The notes: generated by a model from the letters alone, not told the origin. 64,000 nt of DNA from Pezizomycotina sp. ARF18 (GCA_002224055.1 AZLU01000148.1:1-64000); one strand, 5' to 3'. Positions 23,308-34,328 are shown, numbered from the stretch's first letter. Made by a program: numbers and translations.

Positions 23308-24899
23308 TTTTAGTGAACATGGAATGAATGATTCGGTAGCAGGGTTTTCGAAGTTGATTTGGAAGAGGGTGATCCTCTGTAGTTAAAACTATTGATCGAC
23401 GCTAGACGATGAAGAAAGTCGATTAAGTACGGCTATAGTTGTAGGCATTCTGGTGTATCGTCGATGTATTAATACTATTTATGGCCAAATCCCCGAAAGA
23501 TGCTTTAAGTGCATGTAAATCTACTTCGATATGAAGCTTCAGCTACGTTGTTAACATATTCTTAGCCTGTACAGCATCTGCTGGTTGCCGTTTGTAACAT
23601 TTTCATAATGTGCTGGAGGTTAGGTGGTTTTGGTTCTTTCGTAGATAGGGGTTCTCTTGGATAGTCTCATGAAGCAGATTCAACGCCTGCGCAATCGAGA
23701 AACACTTACGTGCTAAGTGATAAATCGATTCATCTTATGTTAATGGACTGCAAACTACCGTATATTTCATTGGCGCATCTCATTTGGTCAAACTCTGGTG
23801 CTCTGACCAGTGACTGAGGAAATCTGCAGACAGTTAGAGTGACTACTGGAATCCATCACGTGCAATGAATAAATCACTCCCAGATTATCGTCTAAAGGAA
23901 AATTCGGGCATTGATCATGAGCGTGAGCAAATGCCATTCTTGGAAATGCGGATACGAGTGGGAGTTCAAGAATTCCTATAGCAGTTCAAATTTCTCATCT
24001 CCGCTGGGGTAACATCGCGGAACATAGTTTTATTTCCATAGGCCCGTGCGCATCCAAGTAACCTTCTCGTTTTCGACGGGCTGAGCGATTGTGTAGTGGT
24101 AGTAGTAGTTGATGTATTCTCGGGCGATAGCTTTAATTTAACTCACCTGAACCCGGGTATAGGCAGGCATAGACTTATTAAAAACGGTAAGGTATAAAAA
24201 TAAGCTTCTTCAAACGGAGTAATGACGTGCACAAACGGGCCGGAATGCCGCCCTAACGATTGGATTTCTGCATTAAACTTATAATTAGCCTGTGCCTGCT
24301 AATCGTGGTATTACATGTCGATCGAAACCTGGAAAATCCCATTTTCCCGGTCCGGAGGTTGATCCACAAACTGGGACGGTTGAGAAGCCATGTTTGCTGA
24401 CGCCAAGCGAGTCCACGGGCTCGTTAAGTATCGGGCGAGAAGCCTTTGTCGACTACCGGCAGGGACAATTCTTATAACCTCCGTTCGTTAGCAGTAGATA
24501 GATCGATCGTCATAATTACCAAATCTCACTTCACTTTTGCTTTTCGCGGCCAGCTTCCTAAGCTCTATGTATTTCACCTTTGTGTGTAAAGATGAAAGAC
24601 TCTGCAATATCGTAATGATGATTTGACGTCGATCGTGCTTGAGAATGCGATCACCATTGACATTCCTATTTTCTATTCCTTCCTATCACATCTACGGACG
24701 AGGAATACAAGAGTCGCGATAGTATATTCAGCATGGATCAAGCCGTCCATATAAATCCATCTCGAATACCAGTCTGAAGATATTCTTCTCTCCATCCCAC
24801 ATCACCAGCATTTCCCTTAAATCTTCAGAGCAATCCACAGCGCATTTCAAACCCTCCAAGCACCAGTAGAACTTAAAAAAAAAAAAAAACCCATCCAAC
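23308..24899. other. no supportable gene
   Basis: One 61-codon plus ORF at 24292-24477 is open from ATG but has no recognisable feature. Nothing else seen. Confidence 0.4.
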
Positions 24900-25423
24900 A
24901 TGCATTCCTCCACCGTCCTCCAAGCCCTCGCTATCGCGCTCCTCTCTTCCACAGCCGTCGCCGACTTCACCATATGGAGAGTCACGACGCTGCAAGACAT
25001 CTGCACCGACGCCCACTGCAAAGCCGAACCCAGCGGCTACGGTGTCCGCCAGGCCGTCCAGGGAGACTGCAAGAACGTCTCCGAAGACGCAAAGGACCTC
25101 GTAAGTTTACGTGCTATCTTGCCATTTAACCACAGTAGAGAATTAAACTAATGGATGTTGGTTATTGTAGAAGGGAGGAGGCGCGACCAACACCGGCGAC
25201 GGCTTCGTCTGGGAGAAGAGCATCTGCGGATCCGTGGGAAACTACAAGTGCACCAAAAACGGCGACGGAGTTACGACTGCGCGGGCCCAACGGGGAGCAG
25301 AAGGCGCACTGTACGGGGAACGCGAAGGACCAGAGCGTTCCGATGTTCACTTGTAAGGTAAACGGTGGAAATGATGCGTATAATCAGGCGCTTCACTGTT
25401 CGACGGGAGATTTGAAGTGTTAG
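24900..25423 (+). CDS. secreted Cys-rich protein with one intron (effector-like)
   Basis: The ATG at 24900 lies 10 nt after an A15 tract. The signal peptide (MHSSTVLQALAIALLSSTAVA) spans exon 1 residues 1-21. Cys follow in DICTDAHC and GDCKNVSEDA. A 70-nt intron (25101-25170; gtaagt ... tag) precedes exon 2, with SICGSVGNYKCTKNGDG, YDCAGP, KAHCTGN, MFTCKVNGG, LHCSTGDLKC and a stop at 25423. About ten Cys in some 130 mature residues. The frame of exon 2 is interrupted but the Cys pattern continues. Likely an extracellular disulfide-rich protein; role unknown. Confidence 0.65.
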
Positions 25424-26017
25424 AGGAAATCAATAGGCGAGCCTTAAGGGTTGAATTTAAGATCGAAATGATTATTATCGATATGGTTCCTTGTTTTCGT
25501 CTCAATATTCCGCATCACAGGGTTCGAGATACGAGTACTAGTAGATGTCACATTATAGATAAATAATTCGGTATATAGTCTCCGAATATCAAGCGCAGCT
25601 CTTTACACTTTAAATTGCGTATCGGTATAGGATGCCTGTGCATTAACTTTGCTCTATAGATATCTATCAATCAAACACCAATGCTTGGTGCTTCATTAGT
25701 TCAAAAGGGGTTCTACATGAACCTGTATTGGTAGAAGAAGAACCTCGCGACCGATGCCTGTAAAACTGGGTTTGAAAAACAATAACATACTTGCTAATAA
25801 CATCCAATCTGCATTGCTGATAAATGCGTAGCAGCCTTTTGAATACAAAGACAAGTTTTGAATAAACAATGTTCAAGTTCTTTCATGTTCCTCCACCAAT
25901 TTCCGTCAAACTTTTCCAATGGAGTATGTCTCTGAAGGCCGTAGTAAGTAGCTGCAGAGTTGTGTTGACCCCATTTCCCTCCATAATTTTTTTTTTTTTT
26001 TCAAATAGTTGTCCCAT
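25424..26017. other. no supportable gene
   Basis: Short frames only; a T-run near 25986-26001. Confidence 0.4.
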
Positions 26018-26794
26018 TCAGACCCGTTCTCCACTTATACGGTGTACCAGCTCTCCATGATACGAGCATGTCGAGATTACGGGCCAAATCATTGACACCG
26101 CCGCTACCCTTCGCAGGTCCTTCCCCCCTTGTTCCCCGGTTCCCTCCGCATTCCGTTCCTTTTGTTCGCCACTACCCTCTGCATGTCCCCCTCCCCTTGT
26201 TCCCCGCTGCCCTCCGGGTGCGCTTCCCCTCCTTGTTCCCACCACCCGCCGCGCGCGCTTGCCCTCCTTGTTCCCACCACCTGCCTCGTGCTCTTCACCT
26301 TCTTCTTCATCACTAACAACTTGGTCGACACCAACAACCCAGTAAAACATATCCTTCATCCTCCACTTCAGCTTCCACTCCAGGTACGCCACCATCGCAT
26401 CGCCTTTCTCCGCCTTGGCGAGCGCCTTTGTAGCGTCGTCGAAATCCATGGCGATCACGTCGTTCCACCTCAGCCAGTCGAAAATGTCCTGAACGTTGGT
26501 GACTTCGCGCCCCGCGAGCTCCCCGGCGAGGTCGAAGAACGCCAGCCCGTAGAGGTCTTTGGCGCACTTCAGGATCTTTTTCGGGTCGAAGCCGCTTTCA
26601 CCACCGCCGAGGCCGCGCTGAGCGGTGGCCGCCATGAGGCCATGGAGGAGCCTCATCTCATGGCGTTCGAGGTCGCCCTTGAAGATCGTGTTCAAGGTCA
26701 TGAGGCATTTGTTTAAGTCGCCGGAGAGGAAGAGGGAGGTGGCGAGCATGAGTGTGGAGTGGAAGTGCTTGAGGTTGATCCTGTTGGAAGACAT
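26018..26794 (-). CDS. 258-aa hypothetical protein with repeat tail
   Basis: An uninterrupted ATG frame from 26794. Residues 1-150 look like a folded helical domain (NLKHFHSTLMLATSLFLSGD, then ILKCAKDLYGLAFFDLAGEL, then VAYLEWKLKWRMKD). MFYWVVGVDQVVSDEEE follows, sharing YWVVGV with 31237-31681. Residues about 170-230 are Gly/Arg/Glu-rich and encoded by a degenerate minisatellite. The final 30 residues may be read through from the repeat. Function unknown. Confidence 0.5.
   Translation of the reverse strand: MSSNRINLKHFHSTLMLATSLFLSGDLNKCLMTLNTIFKGDLERHEMRLLHGLMAATAQRGLGGGESGFDPKKILKCAKDLYGLAFFDLAGELAGREVTNVQDIFDWLRWNDVIAMDFDDATKALAKAEKGDAMVAYLEWKLKWRMKDMFYWVVGVDQVVSDEEEGEEHEAGGGNKEGKRARRVVGTRRGSAPGGQRGTRGGGHAEGSGEQKERNAEGTGEQGGKDLRRVAAVSMIWPVISTCSYHGELVHRISGERV
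26105..26290 (-). repeat. degenerate GC-rich minisatellite inside the coding region
   Basis: About five imperfect units of roughly 30-38 bp share the core GTGGGAACAAGGAGGG on the minus strand. The frame used encodes variants of GGNKEGK and GSGEQ. Confidence 0.7.
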
Positions 26795-27049
26795 GATGCT
26801 CGTGAGGTTGATGGTTGGTTATGGAGTACTGAGATCTATGTTGATGATAGATCGTGAGTGATGGTGTAGAGAGCTGCAGAGCAGAAGAGGGAAGGGAAAG
26901 GGGCCCCCCGGGGGAGTTATTTATTTCATTTCCTTTTTTTATTTTAATTTTATTTGTTTTGTTTTATTTCACCAGCCGCTCCTCATTACTTTATTAGAAT
27001 AGTATCAAACAAAAATATACCACCGGCTTGCCTTGATCCATCCTACAAT
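26795..27049. other. promoter-side spacer of the 26.0-kb gene
   Basis: Contains a GC block (GGGGCCCCCCGGGGG-like) near 26898 and a T-rich stretch; no gene. Confidence 0.4.
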
Positions 27050-27793
27050 CTCAACTCCTCCTCCTCCTCCTCCTACGATCTCCCTTCTTTACCCACCCTC
27101 GACCCGATTCACGGCGCTCGCGAACAGTTAAAACATCGTACACCTTGCACGATTCATAGGACAGGTAGGAGTATTGGGCTTTGGGCTCTCCTCACCTTAT
27201 CGACGCTTGATAATTCCATGTCCTCTTCATCCTTGGCTCGGCGGCTTCGGGTCATCGCCTCACTCTAGTTGCTACGAGGGGATATCTCACACTAAGCTAC
27301 GTCTTCTCCAGCATCCACAGTTCCAAGCATGTAATCCACCGAGAAGCTCTCGCCTCCGGCGGCGGTGAAGGACGTCAGCCCTCCTGACGTCGCGACCACC
27401 CCTTCGCGCATGGTACAAGCGAGCCGACCACTACCGCCACCACGGAGAAATCTATCACCACCTCCACTACTACTCGTACCCTCAGCCCCCGCCAACGATT
27501 TCTCGCCCTTTCGCCTTACCATAAGCTCATGAGCATTAAGGTCGCGTATATGTACCTCTCAATGATTCTCCCTCATGTTTAAGCATTACCTGTGGCTCGG
27601 CGTGTACGGGTTCTTGCTCAACGTTAGGATGGTCATCATGTTTTTGTGGATCGGGTACGCGATTGCGGCCTTCCGCATGGAGATGTTCGACGGCGATGAG
27701 AGGGATGAGAGGGATGGGAAGAAGAATCACGGGAGGGATGAAGAGAAAGCGAATTTGAATAATGAAGCGGAGGAAAGTACTTCAGCTAATTAA
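27050..27793 (+). CDS. putative membrane protein, frames broken
   Basis: The 3' part is convincing: LMSIKVAYMYLSMILPHV, then one frame change, then FKHYLWLGVYGFLLNVR and MVIMFLWIGYAIAAF, giving two or three hydrophobic segments. A charged acidic/basic tail (DGDERDERDGKKNHGRDEEK) ends at 27793. The region upstream to 27050 has Ser- and Tyr-rich open segments that may be earlier exons, but no start is certain. A 76-codon Gly/Ser-rich ATG frame on the minus strand at 27292-27522 competes with the 5' part. Confidence 0.4.
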
Positions 27794-28263
27794 GGCTAAA
27801 GAAGCAATATATTAAAATCAAGGAGGGGAGGAAATTCATTAGCTATGAAGTTTTCATGGTCTTGGAAATGGCCAAGAGCGCAAAATTGAATTGAACAAGG
27901 GAGAAAGCTGTGAAAAGGTCAAACGAGGCCGCGATGTGTCTCCCATGGACCACGAGGTTTCAACCTTCCCTTTGCTCCCAGTCATTAATTTTTCGGATAG
28001 GAAGTGAGGATGCTTGCTCTCCGAGGCAGGCCTTAGATCTTTCAGTGCGCTCATAACGTTCCAGGACCCTACTCAGTAATTCTCTCAGAAAATATGTGAA
28101 TAGGAGGCATCTCTAGTTCATTCGCGATATCAACAGAACATCCAACGCAATAAGCTTTCTTGGGCGGCTAATGAAAAATACAGAACTAACAATTTCCCTG
28201 AGTGGAGCGGCTTGTGAGCAAATCAGGCCGCTTTAACCGTGCGCGCTTGCATGCACATCAAAC
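27794..28263. other. intergenic; possible upstream region of the STAND gene
   Basis: No clear coding signal. The STAND gene's own start is not defined, so its first exon could lie here. Confidence 0.4.
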
Positions 28264-30674
28264 GTGAAACATGGGTGTGTGTTGGTAGAGGAGGATAAGT
28301 TGCAGTTCGCAATGCTTTGCGATTGTTTTGAAATTGAAAAAGAGATTCTGATCCTTAAAAGCTCCAGAAAGACCTGGAAACTCGACGTTATGCTAAGGCG
28401 ACTGAAGTACCTGAGATTTTCTTCCGTGAATTCGAAGTGGAGGGCCTCCCATTCACCCGCCTCTCCAACTTCTGTGGCGGGATGATATTTTTGCCCAGAT
28501 GGAAGAGATCTTTTGTCCTGTAGAGACCGACACCCATTCCCATGACAGGAAGACGATTGTGTTACATGGTATGGGTGGGATGTGTAAATCTCAGATCGCT
28601 TTAGAGTATGCGTATCGCCACTTGAAACAATATAGTTTTGTGTTTTGGGTCGGTGGCGCGAACTATGGAACGATTGATCAGAACGCTATCATCAAGCGTT
28701 ATTGTCACAAGTATCGTGCAGACGCTGCCCAAATGTTCTCCAACGTGGCCATAGACCTCGAGATACCGGGTTAGATTGATAATACCTGCAAATAACAGGA
28801 AATGCGGAAAAGTCGCCCTGGAAAGTAGTCCGTCGATGGATGGAAAAAAAGGAGAATTCTCACTGGTGCCTTGTTGCGGACAGTATAAACGATGGGGAAG
28901 ATGCCAGCAGGCTCCAGGACGTTTTTCCCGCTAGCGCCCATGGGCATATAATCGTAACCTCGAGGGCTACATTACCGGAGTGCGAAATAATTGATGTTCC
29001 CGTGATCGATACGGATTCTAGCAAGAGACTACTGCTGGGAAATACCTATGAGAAAGTTACGGAGACAGGTACATCTGCCTTTCCTCCCAGAACTTCATTC
29101 CTTTGCCCCGAGCACACCTTTACAAGATGTCGTGGTTTGGACGACCTCGGAATCGACATGACCATATACTGCATAACAGTGATTCAGGCCGTCGAGAAAA
29201 TCATCAACCTACTCTACAATTTGCCTCTGTCGCTCGCCCAAGCTGTCGCATATATTCACTTAAGGGGACTTGATTTCATCCGTCATCTAGAACGCTTGGA
29301 GAAAAATATATGCGGCCTTGTCAATAAAACTACTCCTGGCTAGCTTCATCCAGATACGGTTCCTTTATTAAGAATTTGCTCCGAGTCCTTTATGAATCCA
29401 GGAGGCATTTCAGTGGACATTTTGCGTAACGGCATCGGTGGCCTCCGCTGGCTCGAAAAGGGTATAATAACTTGAAACAAGCTCTATTCATTTGACGGCA
29501 AGAAGACTAATGTTAAAATCACGCAGATCAAGACCGGTTGGAAGACGTAATTGACACTCTTGTTCAATATGGCTTGGTGAAACGCTTGTCAACATCCAGC
29601 TCTAGGGATCGCGAAACAATTTGGATCCATCCTCTGGTACAGGAATGGACGAGAAACGCAATCTCTCACAGATATGATGAGTTTATTAGTCTCGATCGGA
29701 ACCCGACGCAGGTAGATTGGCTACATCTGAGCGGCGCTGCTGTTGCTATTTGGATATTAGCCTTGAACACCCGCAGCGATAATATGTACCACAGCATCGA
29801 CGACGACAGAGAATTTCACTCGCAGGTCGATTTCTGCTATGAAAATACATCCAGAAATATGATTTTCAGAGACTCGCCGGGATTGCACCGGGAAACTTTG
29901 GACGGGCCTGGTACTTCTAGCATTGAAGAAAAAAGACAAGGCGAACCGGGTATCGCGATCGATGTCTGTAGAAAGGCCATCCGCTACCTCGAAAAGACTA
30001 CGACGAGCGTGGAAGAGAGTGAAGTTGAGGATGAATGTCTTTTCTCTATTGAAACTTGGTTGCTTGAGGGCAAACAACTTCTGGCTATAATGTATATTTA
30101 CGGCGATATTCCTGCTGACGAGGATATCCTGTCTCTTATCAACGGCGTTGTCTCGAGACAGGCTGAGCTGCATGGAGAAACCACCAATCAACTCTTTGGA
30201 GTCGAGCTCTAGCAGCGGTCTATCTAGACAGGATAGGAAGATATGACGAAGCCCTGTCTGCGCTTTTGAGCATCGTGAGCAAAATGGAGGACTGTCTCCA
30301 CGAAGGGCATGCATATTATCTCGCTACACTAGAGAATCTAGCCAGGGTATATCTCGATCTTGGAGAGACTGAAAGGCCTTGGAGAGATCCAGCCAGGCTT
30401 GCGACCTACACATGCGACATTTCGGCCCTAATTATCCACCTACCATTACTAGCCTATGTAATCTTGCCGTTTGCAGCGCATGGCCGGCGATTTGGAGGGC
30501 GCGTGCGAAGATCTAGAAAGAGGAGCTCAAGTAACTGAAATTACCTTCGGCCTAAACAACAAGAAAACTTTATTGCCCCTGAGACATCTGAGCCGGATAT
30601 ATCGCGCGTTAGCCCGGCATGATGACGCCGAAGAGGTTGAAAGAAAAATACGGCGCATGCCTGACTATCTATAA
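28264..30674 (+). CDS. STAND (NB-ARC-like) ATPase with helical C-terminal repeats
   Basis: Order of parts: an N-terminal segment (FREFEVEGLPFTRLSNF), then DDIFAQMEEIF and a P-loop VLHGMGGMCKSQIALEYAYR. The latter fits GMGGxGKT, with Cys and Ser at two positions. The Walker B-like WCLVADSINDGED and HIIVTSR follow, then a PLSLAQAVAYI segment. GISVDILRNGIGGLRWLEK runs into a clean 66-nt intron (29461-29526), then IDTLVQYGLVKRL and IWIHPLVQEWTRNAI. The rest is TPR-like, with ARVYLDLGE, LSRIYRALARHDDAEEVERK and a stop at 30674. Such fungal NLR-like proteins sense self/non-self or regulate cell death. Interruptions: an early frame change, a 29-nt GT..AG segment at about 28769-28798, an in-frame TAG at 29341 and frame changes in the repeats. 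The intact splice and motifs argue for a host gene, perhaps non-functional. Confidence 0.75.
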
Positions 30675-31236
30675 TTGAGCTAGGTGTCTTTGAGGAAGAT
30701 ACTGGAAGGGGATTATTCTGGCATGGGATAATGTGCAGTAAGAGAAATGTGAGGGGTTTTACTTTCGTTAAATGTGCAAATTCCGAAAGCGAGAATATGT
30801 CATGGAATTAATTCCGTATACTTCTGGGCGTGCAGGACTCTGAATAGTATGACTATCCCCTACTGGCATCCCAGCCGAGGCCACTGGAGCTTGTTAAACC
30901 ACCCCCCTGTCAGTCACCAACCGCGAATCAGCAGCGGCACTGGAACTCTGGATATGAGAAGTAAAAAAACTATTTTCATTTTATTGTGAGCTATTAGGTT
31001 CATGCGCAGTACACGTTATCCAAAACCCTCGGATTTCTATTCTAGACTTTTCTACTGGCGTTTTGGAAATAGAAAGCAGCGACTTCGTGAGTATCGGGCT
31101 GTTGTTTCCCATTATAGACTTATTTTAGCGTCAAGTCGGCAATATTCTAGGTCAGGCTACTAAATAAGACCCGATATATATATCAAAAGTGGTTACCGGG
31201 ACTCAAAGCTTCAGGAAATCTATCTTAAAGGAAGAC
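30675..31236. other. no supportable gene
   Basis: Only a 71-codon plus ORF without features. Confidence 0.4.
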
Positions 31237-31681
31237 TTAGGAATTTCTAGTAAAGTCTTGACTAACCCCAACTACCCAATAGGCAACCCCTCGCTCATTA
31301 CGCCTCTTATCGGGCTCTTCTTCAAACCACCGAAAGCTTCTAATGCTTCTCACGCTTTCGAGCATTAGTACATTGTTCGCGTATGCAAGTAACTGGCGGT
31401 ACTTCTGGCTTAGTGTTGCAACGTTGTTGTTCATGATCCGAGCTAGTGTTTTCAGGTCATAGCATCTGCTGCAGTCGCAGTACTCGTAGTAGAACTTGTT
31501 TTTCGTTCTCGTCCTCCATCTCTTCCTCGACGTCGTTGAAGCGGCCTATGTGTCGAGTAACTCTAAGTACCTTCTTCTTGCATCTACAAACACCCTCGTA
31601 TTTGGAATACAAGCGGATGACGTTCCAGTTGTCTGTCTCTCCTCGAGGGCATGATAGGTAGATGAAGATGTGGTGGCACAT
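31237..31681 (-). CDS. small Cys protein with C-terminal YWVV motif, copy B
   Basis: The ATG at 31681 starts MCHHIFIYLSCPRGET. Next come EGVCRCKKKVLRVTRHIG and an acidic helix (DVEEEMEDENE). After one frame change in an A-run come FYYEYCDCSRCYDLKTLARI, LESVRSIRSF and KRRNERGVAYWVVGVSQDF. Paralogue of 22857-23307, same strand, about 8.4 kb apart. Both flank the STAND gene and the repeat-tailed protein. Confidence 0.55.
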
Positions 31682-32373
31682 GATTAGTTGGTTGTTAAGA
31701 ACGGTATGCTGTTGTGCTTCGCTGGAATCTAAAGACGCTATCAATTTGGCTGTGCACTGTTCTGTTGCAGTTCAAGTTAGATAGATTCAAGGCGCAAGAA
31801 GCAGACTTCAAGATGAGATGAGTCAGAAATGGCTATTATATATCGAGCATAGCTCTGGCTCGATATGGTTATAACGGAGCAATAAGTACCAGAAACTCAC
31901 GATCGTTGGATGTTACAAGGAAGCTTGAGCATATGCGTCCTCGCATGTTGTGCTTTCTAGTTTTATGTTCTATTTCGCTTTGATTGTGCTGCAATTCTAA
32001 CCGTTTTCACATCATGCCAGACCTGATGTCTCTTGAGAAATCAATAAGCTGCTTCAATTTCACCATCCAAAAAGCCTATAGAACAGTTCCATTATACGAA
32101 CATTCTCTCGAGGACATTATAGCGGCTTGACTCCTGTGGTGCTGTACGTGCGGCAAACCAGAATCCGGGTCTTTCCAAAATCCTTTTTCAACTTTGAGCT
32201 ACGATATGAAGTCTCAACACCTCGTGCTCTAAGTTGGAACTGTACACACAAGAAGTTCGGATGTTGGAAGTTGGATAACAAATTTGAATATCCTGCGGGC
32301 ATATTCGTTCTTCACACGATAGTATTAACCAGGGCGGCGGGGTCTAGTAATACAGATACTATCTACTAATATC
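31682..32373. other. no supportable gene
   Basis: A 64-80 codon ORF pair at 32117-32369 on both strands has no features. Confidence 0.4.
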
Positions 32374-32775
32374 CTAGCCGTAATAATAGCCCAAATTTGG
32401 CCGAGTAGGCAGTAACCGATTACCGCAACAACTGTACCACTTCACGTCCTCCCTCCTATCCTGCGACCTCCACCATTCGTAGTCCACCTCGCATGTAGTG
32501 ACCTTCATGCAGTGCCGACATACACCTTTGCGTTCTTTCAACTGCTTCGGTAAATCGCCAAAGTAACGCACTAGAAATTCCAACTGTTCTTTGGAACTCT
32601 TCCACTCGAGAATCGGTTCGGGCTTCGTTCTGCGCCGAACTTTATACACCGTGGGACGTGGTATTATGATGTAGAGGTTCCGGCAGGCAAGACTGAGGCA
32701 TTGCTTGTCTACTTCTGAAGGGAGATAGTCGAGGATACAGAGGACGAGATCGGTGTGGAGCGTTGATAGCGACAT
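32374..32775 (-). CDS. F-box/CxxC family copy 14, intact reference member
   Basis: 133 codons from the ATG at 32775 without interruption. LHTDLVLCILDYLPSEVDKQ and CLSLACRNLYIIIP (residues about 6-40) fit the F-box pattern of a Leu-rich helix, Pro, then an acidic/Cys helix. QLEFLVRYFGDLPKQ (about 64-78) is box III. GVCRHCMKVTTCEVDYEWW (about 83-101) is knuckle 1. KWYSCCGNRLLP is knuckle 2, with Tyr where most copies have the first Cys. F-box proteins bind Skp1 in SCF ubiquitin ligases. The short length and zinc-knuckle end, in place of LRR or WD repeats, are unusual for described substrate adaptors. Skp1 binding is not provable here. Confidence 0.75.
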   Translation of the reverse strand: MSLSTLHTDLVLCILDYLPSEVDKQCLSLACRNLYIIIPRPTVYKVRRRTKPEPILEWKSSKEQLEFLVRYFGDLPKQLKERKGVCRHCMKVTTCEVDYEWWRSQDRREDVKWYSCCGNRLLPTRPNLGYYYG

Positions 32776-33086
32776 TGCGATGGAGGAATCGATGATGTTC
32801 CGTAGGCGTGGTGTTGGACGACTCCAAGGGAGAAGCGCCTTAGTTGTGTATTTTGATCTTTGGGGTTACTCAGAAAGAGGCTGAAAAACCGAATGTAAAA
32901 AGCAAGCCTGCCGGTCCACTTTCCCACAAAAGCAAAAGGGACTTTATGGTATTGACCTCGACTCCGGTACGAGGCTGAGGGTTGGATATTTAACCTGCTG
33001 GCGAGAACGATAGGACGACACTAGTAGATATTATGATCATTCTCTAACAACGATAAAATAACAACTCTCGAGTTATAGTTCACATT
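32776..33086. promoter_or_regulatory. divergent promoter region of copies 14 and 15
   Basis: Copies 14 (minus) and 15 (plus) are transcribed away from this 311-bp gap. No specific motif is claimed. Confidence 0.4.
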
Positions 33087-33468
33087 ATGGCTCTCACGAA
33101 TCTCCCCGCTGAGCTTCTCTCCTGCATCGCAGATTACCTGTCTCCCGCGGATAAGCAGTGCCTGCGCCTAGCATCTCCGTGCTTTTCAATACACTTCCGG
33201 CTTCAAAGTGGACAGACTACGTAGTCCAGCAACTCGTATTCCTGGACGCAGTCTCGCAGATATTCCAGCCTCGGACAGAGAAATGAAGGCGGTTTGTAGC
33301 CGTTGCAGGAAGATAGTTCCCTACAGAATCCATAAGGTTACGCAGATTCTAGAAAGGGATACAGAAGTTCGCGTGGGCAAAATCAAAATATACGAGCGGT
33401 GCGGTGCGATGGTCAAGGAAGAGAGGACGAGGCCGAAACTACCTCCGAGTAGAACGTTTAGCAACTAA
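33087..33468 (+). CDS. F-box/CxxC family copy 15 (MALTNLP subgroup)
   Basis: The ATG at 33087 starts MALTNLPAELLSCIADYLSP, then ADKQCLRLA (boxes I-II). The next frame has KWTDYVVQQLVFLDAVSQIF (box III). The third has KAVCSRCRKIVPYRIHK (knuckle 1) and IYERCGAMVKEE (knuckle 2, one Cys kept), with a stop at 33468. Two frame changes. It shares its first seven residues with copy 16 downstream, so the pair looks like a tandem duplication. Confidence 0.65.
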
Positions 33469-33826
33469 GCTTATCGAGTTTTAACCAAAGTTCAAGACCG
33501 CATTACGAGAGATCATCTGCGGAATACGAGAGAAGATAAGCTTAGGCAAGTGCGACGTTTACGAAAGTTTCACGTCCAGTATGGATTGCAAGACGATGAA
33601 TCTGATCGTCTATATGTGGAAAAGCCGCTGGGTGGAGAGGTAAAGTTCAAAATAGCACTGCAAAGGAGCGAGATTTCTAGATTCGGACGAGGCAGCGGAA
33701 CCCCGATGACAATGGGACTCGGAGGGGACAAGTAGCGAAACCCCCGTCGATATCCATCCAATTTTGGCAGCCATAACAAACTTGAACACCACTACCGCCA
33801 CTCCCCTGGTCGAGGGATAAAACCAA

Positions 33827-34328
33827 ATGGCTCTCACAAACCTTCCCCTTGACATCCTCTCCATCACGGACTTCATCACGCCGGTGGATCGGCGATGTTT
33901 CCGCCTGCCCCTCTCGTGAGTTTTTAAATAGCCTCGCGGCTCCAGATTGGACAAAAGACCTACACCTGGACCAGCTCAAATTCCTACAATGAATCCTGAG
34001 GGACTTTCCCGCCCGAGAACGGAAAGCGAGAACGGTTTGTAATAAATGCGGCAAGGTTGTTCCCTATAAAGTCCACCTTGTTACGAGGGCCCCGAGGGTT
34101 GGAATCCAGGTGCGTCCGGGAAAGGATGTTCACATGGACACTGGAAAGCAGTGTGTTCAGTGCGGCGAGGTGTGTAACGGTGAATGGCTGAGGCTGAGGA
34201 GGCGAGCGATGGCTCGAGGGTTATCCAGCGGCTCTGTTTCTGAGAACTTCAGTTTGACAAAGAGAGGCTGTGTAGGACGGTATGGAAAAGAAACGGCCAG
34301 TGCAGGCTTTAGATTGTTCTGCGATTAG
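33827..34328 (+). CDS. F-box/CxxC family copy 16 (MALTNLP subgroup), long tail
   Basis: The ATG at 33827 starts MALTNLPLDILSITDFITPV, then DRRCFRL. One frame change follows, then LDQLKFLQ, an in-frame TGA, and ILRDFPARERK (box III). By family alignment the TGA stands where Arg is expected. TVCNKCGKVVPYKVH (knuckle 1) and KQCVQCGEVCNGEW (knuckle 2) are perfect, followed by a basic 50-residue extension to 34328. The extension is not shared with other copies. Confidence 0.65.

Noticed and set aside
26068-26716. Plus-strand ORFs of 82 and 195 codons
   Set aside because: They mirror the minus-strand 258-codon gene and its repeat.
33570-34054. Minus-strand ORFs opposite copy 16
   Set aside because: Shadows of the plus-strand F-box copy, with no motif of their own.
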